Shown here: piece by piece, positions 16,678 through 23,909 of the stretch
Position numbering within the stretch: the first letter of the stretch is position 1
How the letters are laid out: every line of letters starts with the position of its first letter
From: Streptomyces sp. col6
GTDB taxonomy: Bacteria > Actinomycetota > Actinomycetes > Streptomycetales > Streptomycetaceae
Direction: 5' to 3'
DNA: 34,631 nucleotides
Assembly: GCF_008042035.1 (NCBI RefSeq)
Contig: NZ_RDBL01000006.1
Location: forward strand, 855,841-890,471
The notes under the pieces: model-generated
Database searches by the model: none
What the model saw: only the letters and a program-made list of their open reading frames with translations
What the model was told of the DNA's origin: nothing
Made by a program: the position numbers and the translations under genes

Positions 16678-18309
16678 ATGCGCGGAGCCACACACGTCAA
16701 GTGGGCCGCATGTGCGGCAGCCGTCGCCCTGGCGGCGACGGCTTGCGGCGGGGGCGACAGCGGCGGCGGCGGAGGTGGCGCCGACGGGATCGTCAGCTCG
16801 TCCTGGGGTGACCCGCAGAACCCGCTGGAGCCCGCCAACACCAACGAGGTGCAGGGCGGCAAGGTGCTCGACATGATCTTCCGGGGTCTGAAGAAGTACG
16901 ACCCGAAGACCGGCGAGGCCACCAACATGCTCGCCGAGAAGATCGAGACCAAGGACAACCAGAACTTCACCGTCACCGTGAAGGACGGCTGGACCTTCAG
17001 CAACGGCGAGAAGATCACCGCCACGTCCTTCGTGAACGCCTGGAACTACGGCGCACTGCTGAAGAACAACCAGAAGAACGCCTACTTCTTCGGCTACATC
17101 GACGGCTACGACAAGGTGCACCCCGAGTCCGGGACGGCCAGCGCCACCAAGCTCTCCGGCCTGAAGGTCGTCGACGACAAGACGTTCACCGTCAAGCTGT
17201 CGCAGAAGTTCTCGCTGTGGCCCGACACCCTCGGCTACCCGGCCTTCGCGCCGCTCCCCAAGACCTTCTTCACCGACCACGCCGCCTGGGTCTCCAAGCC
17301 CATCGGCAATGGCCCGTACACCATCGACAAGTACACCAAGGGCTCCTCGATGAGCCTGCGCAAGTGGGACGACTACCCCGGGGACGACAAGGCGCAGAAC
17401 GGTGGCATCGACCTCAAGGTCTACACCGACAACAACACCGCCTACACCGACCTGACGGCCGGCAACCTCGACCTCGTCGACGACGTGCCCGCCTCCCAGC
17501 TCAAGAACGTCAAGGCGGACCTCGGCGACCGCTACATCAACACCCCGGCCGGCATCATCCAGACCCTCGCCTTCCCGTTCTACGACAAGAACTGGAACAC
17601 CCCCGGCGCGATCAAGGTCCGCCAGGGGCTGTCGATGGCCATCAACCGGCCGCAGATCACCGACCAGATCTTCCAGAAGACCCGCACCCCCGCGTCCGAC
17701 TGGACCTCCCCGGTCCTCGGCGAGGACGGCGGCTTCAAGAAGGGCCTGTGCGGCAAGGAGTGCACGTACAACGCCGCCGAGGCCAAGAAGATGATCGAGG
17801 ACGGCGGCGGCATCCCCGGCGGCCAGCTCAAGATCTCGTACAACGCGGACACCGGCTCGCACAAGGAGTGGGTCGACGCCGTCTGCAACAGCATCAACAA
17901 GGTCATGGGCAACAACAAGGCGTGCGTCGGCGCCCCCGTCGGTACCTTCGCCGACTTCCGCAGCCAGGTCTCCCAGCAGAAGCTGCACGGCGCCTGGCGC
18001 GCGGGCTGGCAGATGGACTACCCGCTCATCCAGAACTTCCTGCAGCCCGTGTACTACACCAACGCCTCGTCCAACGACGGCAAGTGGAACAACAAGCAGT
18101 TCGACGACCTCGTCGACAAGGCCAACGCCGAGTCCGACAAGGCCAAGGCCGTGTCCACCTTCCAGGACGCCGAGAAGGTGATGGTCCAGCAGATGCCCGT
18201 CATCCCGCTCTGGTACCAGAACGGCAGCGCCGGCTACTCGGAGAACGTCACCAACGTCTCGCTGAACCAGTTCAGCGTCCCGGTGTACGAGCAGATCAAG
18301 GTCAAGTAG
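16678..18309 (+). CDS. Oligopeptide ABC importer, substrate-binding lipoprotein (operon 2)
   Basis: This 543-aa family 5 binding lipoprotein is clearly paralogous to the operon 1 protein. It has the same signal layout (MRGA..KWAA..LAATAC, Cys23) and the same SSWGDPQNPLEPANT, FVNAWNYGALLKNNQKNAYFFG, GLSMAINRPQIT and IPLWYQNGSAGYSENV segments. Sequence between these blocks differs enough to imply a different peptide preference. It has its own cysteines in GLCGKECTYN and in the NKACVG region. The ATG at 16678 has GAGGAGG at 16665-16671. A terminator-like hairpin and a duplicated segment lie between it and the permeases. Expected at the outer face of the membrane. Confidence 0.93.
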   Translation: MRGATHVKWAACAAAVALAATACGGGDSGGGGGGADGIVSSSWGDPQNPLEPANTNEVQGGKVLDMIFRGLKKYDPKTGEATNMLAEKIETKDNQNFTVTVKDGWTFSNGEKITATSFVNAWNYGALLKNNQKNAYFFGYIDGYDKVHPESGTASATKLSGLKVVDDKTFTVKLSQKFSLWPDTLGYPAFAPLPKTFFTDHAAWVSKPIGNGPYTIDKYTKGSSMSLRKWDDYPGDDKAQNGGIDLKVYTDNNTAYTDLTAGNLDLVDDVPASQLKNVKADLGDRYINTPAGIIQTLAFPFYDKNWNTPGAIKVRQGLSMAINRPQITDQIFQKTRTPASDWTSPVLGEDGGFKKGLCGKECTYNAAEAKKMIEDGGGIPGGQLKISYNADTGSHKEWVDAVCNSINKVMGNNKACVGAPVGTFADFRSQVSQQKLHGAWRAGWQMDYPLIQNFLQPVYYTNASSNDGKWNNKQFDDLVDKANAESDKAKAVSTFQDAEKVMVQQMPVIPLWYQNGSAGYSENVTNVSLNQFSVPVYEQIKVK

Positions 18310-18319
18310 CCGAGGGACC

Positions 18320-18349
18320 GCCGGGTGACCTGTCATCGGGTCGCCCGGC
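18320..18349 (+). terminator. Intra-operon hairpin after the operon 2 binding protein
   Basis: GCCGGGTGACC (18320-18330) pairs with GGTCGCCCGGC (18339-18349), 11 bp with one G-U pair and an 8-nt loop, starting 10 nt after the stop. It matches in position the hairpin of operon 1 and would likewise lower expression of the permease genes. Confidence 0.7.
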
Positions 18350-18364
18350 TTCCCCGTCCCCCCG

Positions 18365-18381
18365 GCCCCACAGCCTCCGTC
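18365..18381 (+). repeat. Extra 17-bp copy preceding the 76-bp duplication
   Basis: GCCCCACAGCCTCCGTC stands directly before the 76-bp unit, which begins with the same 17 bases. This gives two tandem 17-mers (18365-18398) plus a third at 18458. It points to replication slippage in this short region. Confidence 0.8.
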
Positions 18382-18533
18382 GCCCCACAGCCTCCGTCCC
18401 CGCGACCCCCGGAGCCCTTCATGGGACGTTATGTGATCCGGCGGCTGCTGCAGATGAGCCCCACAGCCTCCGTCCCCGCGACCCCCGGAGCCCTTCATGG
18501 GACGTTATGTGATCCGGCGGCTGCTGCAGATGA
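18382..18533 (+). repeat. Exact 76-bp tandem duplication across the permease start
   Basis: Bases 18382-18457 and 18458-18533 are identical over 76 bp. The unit covers the upstream C-rich stretch, the ribosome site GGAG, the ATG and the first 12 codons of the permease gene (MGRYVIRRLLQM plus one base). Because 76 is not a multiple of three, the first copy is out of frame with the gene body. Both copies keep the same GGAG-6 nt-ATG spacing. The flanking bases differ (18381 C versus 18457 A; 18458 G versus 18534 T), so the unit is exactly bounded. Confidence 0.95.
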
Positions 18534-18591
18534 TCCCGGTCTTCTTCGGCACCACGCTGTTGATCTTCCTGATGGTGAACGTGATGGGTGA
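18421..18591 (+). CDS. Upstream ORF made by the 76-bp duplication (decoy start)
   Basis: The first copy of the duplicated start gives an ATG at 18421 with GGAG at 18411-18414, as good a site as that of the real gene. Translation gives MGRYVIRRLLQM, then leaves frame and stops at 18589-18591, giving 56 residues. It overlaps the true permease start (18497) and 95 nt of its 5' end in the +1 frame. It contains a TTA leucine codon at 18505-18507, 8 nt past the true start. The peptide is unlikely to have a function of its own; any effect would come from competition for ribosomes or from stalling. Confidence 0.5.
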   Translation: MGRYVIRRLLQMSPTASVPATPGALHGTLCDPAAAADDPGLLRHHAVDLPDGERDG

Positions 18592-19420
18592 CCCCATCGC
18601 GGGTCTCTGCGGCGACCGCCAGTGCGACCCGGCGACCGCCGCCCAACTCCGCACGGAATTCGGCCTCGACAAGCCGGTCTGGCAGCAATACCTCACCTAC
18701 ATGGGCAACGTCTTCACCGGCGACTTCGGCACCGCGTTCAACGGGCAGAAGGTCACCGAGCTGATGGGCACCGCGTTCCCCATCACCATCCGCCTCACCC
18801 TCGTCGCGATCGTCTTCGAGATCGTCATCGGCATCAGCCTCGGCGTCGTGACCGGGCTGCGCCGGGGCCGCCCCGTCGACACCACCGTGCTGATCCTGAC
18901 GCTGATCGTGATCTCCATCCCGACCTTCGTCACCGGTCTGCTGCTCCAACTGCTGCTGGGCGTCGAGTGGGGCGTCATCAAACCGTCCGTCTCGCCCGAG
19001 GCCCCGCTGAACGAGCTGATCATCCCGGGCCTGGTGGTCGCCTCCGTCTCGCTGGCGTACGTCACCCGGCTCACCCGGACCTCGATCGCCGAGAACACCC
19101 GTGCCGACTACGTCCGCACCGCGACCGCCAAGGGCCTGCCCCGGCGCCGCGTGGTCATCCGGCACCTGCTGCGCAACTCGCTGATCCCCGTCGTCACCTT
19201 CATCGGTACGGACGTGGGCGCCCTGATGGGCGGGGCGATCGTCACCGAGCGGATCTTCAACATCCACGGCGTCGGATACCAGCTCTACCAGGGCATCCTC
19301 CGGCAGAACTCGCAGACCGTGGTCGGGTTCGTCACCGTCCTGGTGCTCGTCTTCCTGGCGGCCAACCTGATCGTCGACCTCCTCTACGCCGTACTCGACC
19401 CGAGGATCCGCTATGCCTGA
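18497..19420 (+). CDS. Oligopeptide ABC importer, DppB/OppB-type permease (operon 2)
   Basis: This 307-aa permease is paralogous to the one at 12416-13348: it begins MGRYVIRRLLQMIPVFFGTTLLIFLMVNVMGDP, has six predicted TM helices, and the ATPase-contact loop is YVRTATAKGLPRRRVVIRHLLRNSLIPV. The start is the second of two identical ATGs created by the 76-bp duplication. Only the one at 18497 is in frame with the whole gene. Its ribosome site is GGAG (18487-18490), 6 nt upstream. The stop overlaps the next gene by 8 nt. Expression may be reduced or conditional because of the upstream decoy ORF. Confidence 0.93.
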   Translation: MGRYVIRRLLQMIPVFFGTTLLIFLMVNVMGDPIAGLCGDRQCDPATAAQLRTEFGLDKPVWQQYLTYMGNVFTGDFGTAFNGQKVTELMGTAFPITIRLTLVAIVFEIVIGISLGVVTGLRRGRPVDTTVLILTLIVISIPTFVTGLLLQLLLGVEWGVIKPSVSPEAPLNELIIPGLVVASVSLAYVTRLTRTSIAENTRADYVRTATAKGLPRRRVVIRHLLRNSLIPVVTFIGTDVGALMGGAIVTERIFNIHGVGYQLYQGILRQNSQTVVGFVTVLVLVFLAANLIVDLLYAVLDPRIRYA

Positions 19421-20387
19421 GCAGACACCGGACGAGGCGATCTCGGCGGCCGGGGCCGGCGGACCGACGGACCTCGCCCTCGCGGAGGGCGACAGCCTGG
19501 AGAAGACCCCCGGCGGCCCCGAGGGGACCGGGCCCGAGACCAAGCCGCAGAGCCTGTGGTCCGACGCCTGGCGCGACCTGCGCCGCAACCCGGTCTTCAT
19601 CATCTCCGCGCTGATCATCCTGTTCCTGGTGATCATCTCGATCTGGCCCCAGCTCATCGCGTCGGGCGATCCGCTCGACTGCGACCTCGGCAAGGCCCAG
19701 CAGGGCTCCCAGCCCGGCCACCCCTTCGGCTACGACGGACAGGGCTGCGACGTCTACACGCGCGTCGTCTACGGCGCCCGCAACTCCGTGACGGTCGGCA
19801 TCTGCTCGACCATCGGGGTCTCCGTGATCGGCAGCATCCTCGGCGGCCTGGCGGGCTTCTTCGGCGGCTGGTGGGACGCGATCCTCTCCCGCCTCACCGA
19901 CATCTTCTTCGGCATCCCCGTCGTCCTCGGCGGTCTGGTCTTCCTCTCCGTGGTGACCAGCTCCACCGTCTGGCCGGTGATCGGCTTCATCGTGCTGCTC
20001 GGCTGGCCCCAGATCGCCCGTATCGCCCGCGGCTCCGTCATCACCGCCAAGCACAACGACTACGTCCAGGCGGCCCGCGCCCTCGGCGCCTCCAACGGGC
20101 GGATGATGCTGCGGCACATCGCACCGAACGCCGTCGCCCCGGTCATCGTCGTCGCGACCATCGCGCTGGGAACGTACATCTCCCTGGAGGCGACCCTTTC
20201 GTTCCTCGGCGTGGGCCTCAAGCCCCCCGCCGTCTCCTGGGGCATCGACATCTCCGCCGCGTCCCAGTACATCCGCAACGCCCCGCACATGCTCCTCTGG
20301 CCCGCCGGTGCGCTGGCCGTCACGGTGCTCGCCTTCATCATGCTCGGCGACGCGGTGCGCGACGCCCTCGACCCCAAGCTGCGCTGA
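19413..20387 (+). CDS. Oligopeptide ABC importer, DppC/OppC-type permease (operon 2)
   Basis: This 324-aa permease has a cytoplasmic N-terminal extension of about 45 acidic, Gly-rich residues, then SLWSDAWRDLRRNPVFIISALIILFLVIISI as first TM helix. GYDGQGCDVYTRVVYGARNSV and the EAA loop VQAARALGASNGRMMLRHIAPNAVAPV follow. Compared with the operon 1 copy the first periplasmic loop differs (DPLDCDLGKAQQGSQPGHP) and carries two cysteines with the next segment, possibly a disulfide. The ATG at 19413 overlaps the previous stop by 8 nt. Confidence 0.94.
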   Translation: MPEQTPDEAISAAGAGGPTDLALAEGDSLEKTPGGPEGTGPETKPQSLWSDAWRDLRRNPVFIISALIILFLVIISIWPQLIASGDPLDCDLGKAQQGSQPGHPFGYDGQGCDVYTRVVYGARNSVTVGICSTIGVSVIGSILGGLAGFFGGWWDAILSRLTDIFFGIPVVLGGLVFLSVVTSSTVWPVIGFIVLLGWPQIARIARGSVITAKHNDYVQAARALGASNGRMMLRHIAPNAVAPVIVVATIALGTYISLEATLSFLGVGLKPPAVSWGIDISAASQYIRNAPHMLLWPAGALAVTVLAFIMLGDAVRDALDPKLR

Positions 20388-20400
20388 GGAGTCCGCTGCC

Positions 20401-21378
20401 ATGTTGCTCGAAGTGCGCGATCTGCACGTGGAGTTCCACACCCGGGACGGGGTCGTCAAAGCCGTCAACGGGGTCAACTACTCGGTGGCCGAGGGCGAGA
20501 CGCTCGCGGTGCTCGGCGAATCGGGCTCCGGCAAGTCGGTCACCGCACAGGCCGTCATGGGCATCCTCGACATGCCCCCGGGAAAGATCGCCGGCGGCGA
20601 GATCCTGTTCAAGGACCGCGACCTGCTGAAGATGAAGAAGGAGGAGCGCCGGAAGATCCGCGGCCAGGAGATGGCCATGATCTTCCAGGACGCGCTCTCC
20701 TCCCTCAACCCCGTCCTGACCGTGGGCGAGCAGCTCGGCGAGATGTACGTCGTGCACCGGGGGATGTCCCGCAAGGACGCGAAGGCCAAGGCCGTCGAGC
20801 TGATGGACCGGGTCCGCATCCCCGCCGCCAAGGAGCGGGTCGGCAACTACCCGCACCAGTTCTCCGGCGGCATGCGCCAGCGCATCATGATCGCGATGGC
20901 GCTGGCCCTCGAACCCTCCCTGATCATCGCCGACGAACCCACCACCGCCCTCGACGTCACCGTCCAGGCCCAGGTCATGGACCTGCTCGCGGAACTCCAG
21001 CGCGAACTGAACATGGGCCTGATCCTCATCACCCACGACCTCGGAGTGGTGGCCGACGTCGCCGACAAGATCGCCGTGATGTACGCGGGCCGCATCGTCG
21101 AGACCTCGCCCGTGCACGACATCTACAAGGCGCCCGCCCACCCGTACACCAAGGGTCTGCTCGCCTCGATCCCGCGCCTGGACCAGAAGGGCCAGGAGCT
21201 GTACGCGATCAAGGGCCTGCCGCCCAACCTGCTGCACATCCCGCCCGGCTGCGCCTTCAACCCGCGCTGCCCGATGGCCCAGGACGTCTGCCGCACCGAC
21301 GTGCCGCCGCTGTACGACGTGGCCGAGCACCGACAGAGCGCCTGCCACTTCTGGAAGGAGACGCTCGATGCACGCTGA
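20401..21378 (+). CDS. Oligopeptide ABC importer, DppD/OppD-type ATPase (operon 2)
   Basis: This 325-aa ATPase starts [17 protein letters not shown] and carries Walker A GESGSGKS, signature SGGMRQR, Walker [13 protein letters not shown] and [14 protein letters not shown]. The C-terminal four-cysteine pattern is [14 protein letters not shown] followed by SACHFW. It is very similar to the operon 1 copy but lacks that copy's N-terminal extension. The start at 20401 is supported by GAGGAG at 20386-20391, overlapping the previous stop, and by the family's usual N-terminus. It overlaps the next gene by 11 nt. Confidence 0.95.
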   Translation: MLLEVRDLHVEFHTRDGVVKAVNGVNYSVAEGETLAVLGESGSGKSVTAQAVMGILDMPPGKIAGGEILFKDRDLLKMKKEERRKIRGQEMAMIFQDALSSLNPVLTVGEQLGEMYVVHRGMSRKDAKAKAVELMDRVRIPAAKERVGNYPHQFSGGMRQRIMIAMALALEPSLIIADEPTTALDVTVQAQVMDLLAELQRELNMGLILITHDLGVVADVADKIAVMYAGRIVETSPVHDIYKAPAHPYTKGLLASIPRLDQKGQELYAIKGLPPNLLHIPPGCAFNPRCPMAQDVCRTDVPPLYDVAEHRQSACHFWKETLDAR

Positions 21379-22672
21379 CCACTCGGGGCGCAAGGAAGCG
21401 CGCGAGGAGGGCGAGGCGGCACGCGACCTCCTCTCCAAGTCGCGCCACGAGAGCGCGTACGCGGGCGGTGAACCGATCCTGGAGGTGCGCGACCTCGTCA
21501 AGCACTACCCGCTGACCCAGGGCATCCTCATCAAGAAGCAGGTCGGCGCGGTCAAGGCGGTCGACGGGGTCTCCTTCGACCTCGGCGCCGGAGAGACGCT
21601 CGGCGTGGTGGGGGAGTCCGGCTGCGGCAAGTCGACGGTCGCCCGGCTCCTCGTCCACCTGGAACAGCCCACCGCCGGCTCCATCCGGTACAAGGGCGAG
21701 GACATCACCAAGCTGTCCGGCCGTGCGCTGAAGGCCGTGCGCCGCAACATCCAGATGGTGTTCCAGGACCCGTACACCTCGCTCAACCCGCGCATGACGG
21801 TCGGGGACATCATCGGGGAGCCGTACGAGATCCACCCCGAGGTGGCCCCCAAGGGCGACCGGCGGCGCAAGGTGCAGGACCTGCTGGACGTGGTGGGCCT
21901 CAACCCGGAGTACATCAACCGCTATCCGCACCAGTTCTCCGGCGGTCAGCGCCAGCGCATCGGCATCGCCCGCGGCCTCGCGCTCAACCCGGAGATCATC
22001 GTCGCCGACGAACCGGTCTCCGCGCTCGACGTCTCCGTCCAGGCGCAGGTCGTCAACCTGCTGGACCGGCTCCAGGCGGAGTTCAACCTGAGCTACGTCT
22101 TCATCGCGCACGACCTGTCGATCGTGCGGCACATCTCCGACCGGGTCGGCGTGATGTATCTGGGCCGGTTCGTCGAGATCGGCACGGACGCGGAGATCTA
22201 CGACCACCCCACGCACCCCTACACCCAGGCGCTGCTCTCCGCCGTGCCCGTGCCGGACCCGATGGCGCGCGAGTTCCGTGAGCGGATCATCCTGCACGGC
22301 GACGTGCCCTCACCGGCCAATCCGCCCTCCGGCTGCCGTTTCCGCACCCGGTGCTGGAAGGCGCAGGAACGGTGCGAACTGGAGGTGCCGCTGCTGGCCG
22401 TCCCGGCCGTCTTCCGCGACACGGACACCCCCGCCCGGCACGACTCGGCCTGCCACTTCGCGGAGGAGAAGCGGGTGGTCCCGCCGGAGGGCACGCTGGA
22501 GTCGACACCGGGGGAGGGCGGCCAGGAGGGAGCGGCGGCCCAGGCGGCTTCCGGGACACCCTCCGAAGCACCTCCCGAAGCGCCGTCCGGGATCCCGGCC
22601 CCCGGCGAGGAGGGGCCGCAGCCCTCCGGGGACGAGGACCCGCCGCCCTCCGGGAGCAGCCGGGTGAGCTGA
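21368..22672 (+). CDS. Oligopeptide ABC importer, DppF/OppF-type ATPase with C-terminal tail (operon 2)
   Basis: This 434-aa ATPase has the standard core: [19 protein letters not shown], Walker A GESGCGKS, signature SGGQRQR, Walker [13 protein letters not shown] and AHDLS. The cysteine domain is [14 protein letters not shown] plus SACHFAEE. The operon 1 copy ends soon after SACHFAEE. This one continues for about 65 residues of Gly, Pro, Glu and Ser (for example [19 protein letters not shown]), which is predicted to be disordered. Such a tail is not part of the usual OppF fold and may tether or regulate the complex, or be neutral. The ATG at 21368 overlaps the preceding stop by 11 nt, which fixes the start. 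Confidence 0.94.
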   Translation: MHADHSGRKEAREEGEAARDLLSKSRHESAYAGGEPILEVRDLVKHYPLTQGILIKKQVGAVKAVDGVSFDLGAGETLGVVGESGCGKSTVARLLVHLEQPTAGSIRYKGEDITKLSGRALKAVRRNIQMVFQDPYTSLNPRMTVGDIIGEPYEIHPEVAPKGDRRRKVQDLLDVVGLNPEYINRYPHQFSGGQRQRIGIARGLALNPEIIVADEPVSALDVSVQAQVVNLLDRLQAEFNLSYVFIAHDLSIVRHISDRVGVMYLGRFVEIGTDAEIYDHPTHPYTQALLSAVPVPDPMAREFRERIILHGDVPSPANPPSGCRFRTRCWKAQERCELEVPLLAVPAVFRDTDTPARHDSACHFAEEKRVVPPEGTLESTPGEGGQEGAAAQAASGTPSEAPPEAPSGIPAPGEEGPQPSGDEDPPPSGSSRVS

Positions 22673-22752
22673 CGCGGCGTTAACACGCGGGCAACTTCCC
22701 CGATATACGGACGCGGCACCATGAACAACGTACGGCCGTGCGGGTGCCGTGG

Positions 22753-22786
22753 ACCGGCCGGAAGGGTGTGACGCCCCCCGGCCGGT
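22753..22786 (+). terminator. Hairpin after importer operon 2
   Basis: Perfect 9-bp arms ACCGGCCGG (22753-22761) and CCGGCCGGT (22778-22786) flank a 16-nt loop that can itself pair GGG with CCC. It lies 81 nt past the operon's stop and 55 nt before the next gene, so it is the likely terminator of operon 2. Confidence 0.6.
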
Positions 22787-22840
22787 CGCCCGCCTCAGGC
22801 CCTCTTGTCCGGCGGGCGGACGCACGGAAGTATCGACGGG

Positions 22841-23908
22841 GTGATACTCACCCGTGGAGCAAGAGTCACCGGTGCCGCCCTGTCCGCCGTGCTCGCGGTG
22901 ATCGTCGCGTGCTGGCTCGTACGGGACGTCGAGGCAGCGGCGGATTTCGGCCAACTGTGGCGGTACTGGGCGGGGTTCTACGACGTCCGTCTGCAGAGCA
23001 TGCCCGCGACCTCCGCCACGGACGTGATCCTCTTCGTGGTGTACGTGGCCGTCGCCGTGGCCGCGCTGCGCACCACCTCCGGCGCCTCCGCGCTCGTCGT
23101 CGCCGGGGTGGCGACCCTCGGCGTCCGGCTGCCCGGTCTCTGGACCATCGGCAACCGGCGGATGGAGTCCGCGTACTCCGACGACCTGCGCTCACGGGCG
23201 CTGATCTGCGCCTTCGTCGCACTCGCCGCGGGCGCCGCGATGATCATCACCGCCGGGGCGGGCCGCCGGCCGCCCGCCGACTCCTACGAGCGCACACCCT
23301 CCGGACCGGGGACGGGTGCGGGCGTGCTCGCGTTCCTGGCGCTCTGCGGGGCCGGGGCCGTGCTGATCGCCTGGGAGATCCGCCAGCTCGTGCGCTTCCC
23401 GGAGATCTACCCCGACTGGTACGTGGGCGGCAACCGGATCGCCCAGCAGCTGACCGGTCCGCCGCCGGGCTGGGGCACCGTGGTGCTGGCCCTGCTGTGC
23501 CTGGTCGCAGGATTCAGTGCCGTGGTCCGCGCCCGGCACGCCCGCCCGTTCGGGCTGGTGGCCGCCGCGATGCTGCTGGCCGGCTCGGTGCTCGGACTGA
23601 TGCGGATCGTCCACTACGACATGTTCGACCACTTCGGTTCCCTGGGGCTCGAAGTGCAGCTCACGCTGGTCAGCTGGATCTTCCAGCTGCTCGCCGCCCT
23701 GACCGCGCTGATCGCCCTCGCCGTGCCCGGCCCGGTCCGCGCCCCGGGACCGGACCCGTGGGCGGGCGGCCCGGGATGGGGCCCCGCACCGCAGCCAGGA
23801 CCGGCCGCGCCCCCGTACCCCGGGCAGCTGCCGCCGGGCTACGGCTACCCGCAGGGCGGCGGCTTCGGGCCGCCCCCGCCGCCCTCGCAGCCACCGCCCG
23901 GCTGGTGA
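22841..23908 (+). CDS. Multi-pass membrane protein with Pro/Gly-rich tail, function unknown
   Basis: This 355-aa protein has about eight hydrophobic segments (the first TGAALSAVLAVIVACWLV, the last VSWIFQLLAALTALIALAVPG), two in each quarter of the first 300 residues. A C-terminal tail of about 55 residues is rich in Pro, Gly, Tyr and Gln (PYPGQLPPGYGYPQGGG), a tail type common in Streptomyces membrane proteins. I chose the GTG at 22841 because hydrophobic sequence starts soon after and GGAAG lies at 22826-22830; a TTG at 22805 would add 12 polar residues. I do not recognise a family. Its stop is one base from the stop of the convergent peptidase gene. Confidence 0.8.
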   Translation: MILTRGARVTGAALSAVLAVIVACWLVRDVEAAADFGQLWRYWAGFYDVRLQSMPATSATDVILFVVYVAVAVAALRTTSGASALVVAGVATLGVRLPGLWTIGNRRMESAYSDDLRSRALICAFVALAAGAAMIITAGAGRRPPADSYERTPSGPGTGAGVLAFLALCGAGAVLIAWEIRQLVRFPEIYPDWYVGGNRIAQQLTGPPPGWGTVVLALLCLVAGFSAVVRARHARPFGLVAAAMLLAGSVLGLMRIVHYDMFDHFGSLGLEVQLTLVSWIFQLLAALTALIALAVPGPVRAPGPDPWAGGPGWGPAPQPGPAAPPYPGQLPPGYGYPQGGGFGPPPPPSQPPPGW

Positions 23909-23909
23909 G

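Noticed and set aside
18325..18420. N-terminal extension of the decoy ORF back to 18325
   Set aside because: The start lies inside the terminator hairpin and lacks a ribosome site; only the ATG at 18421 has one.
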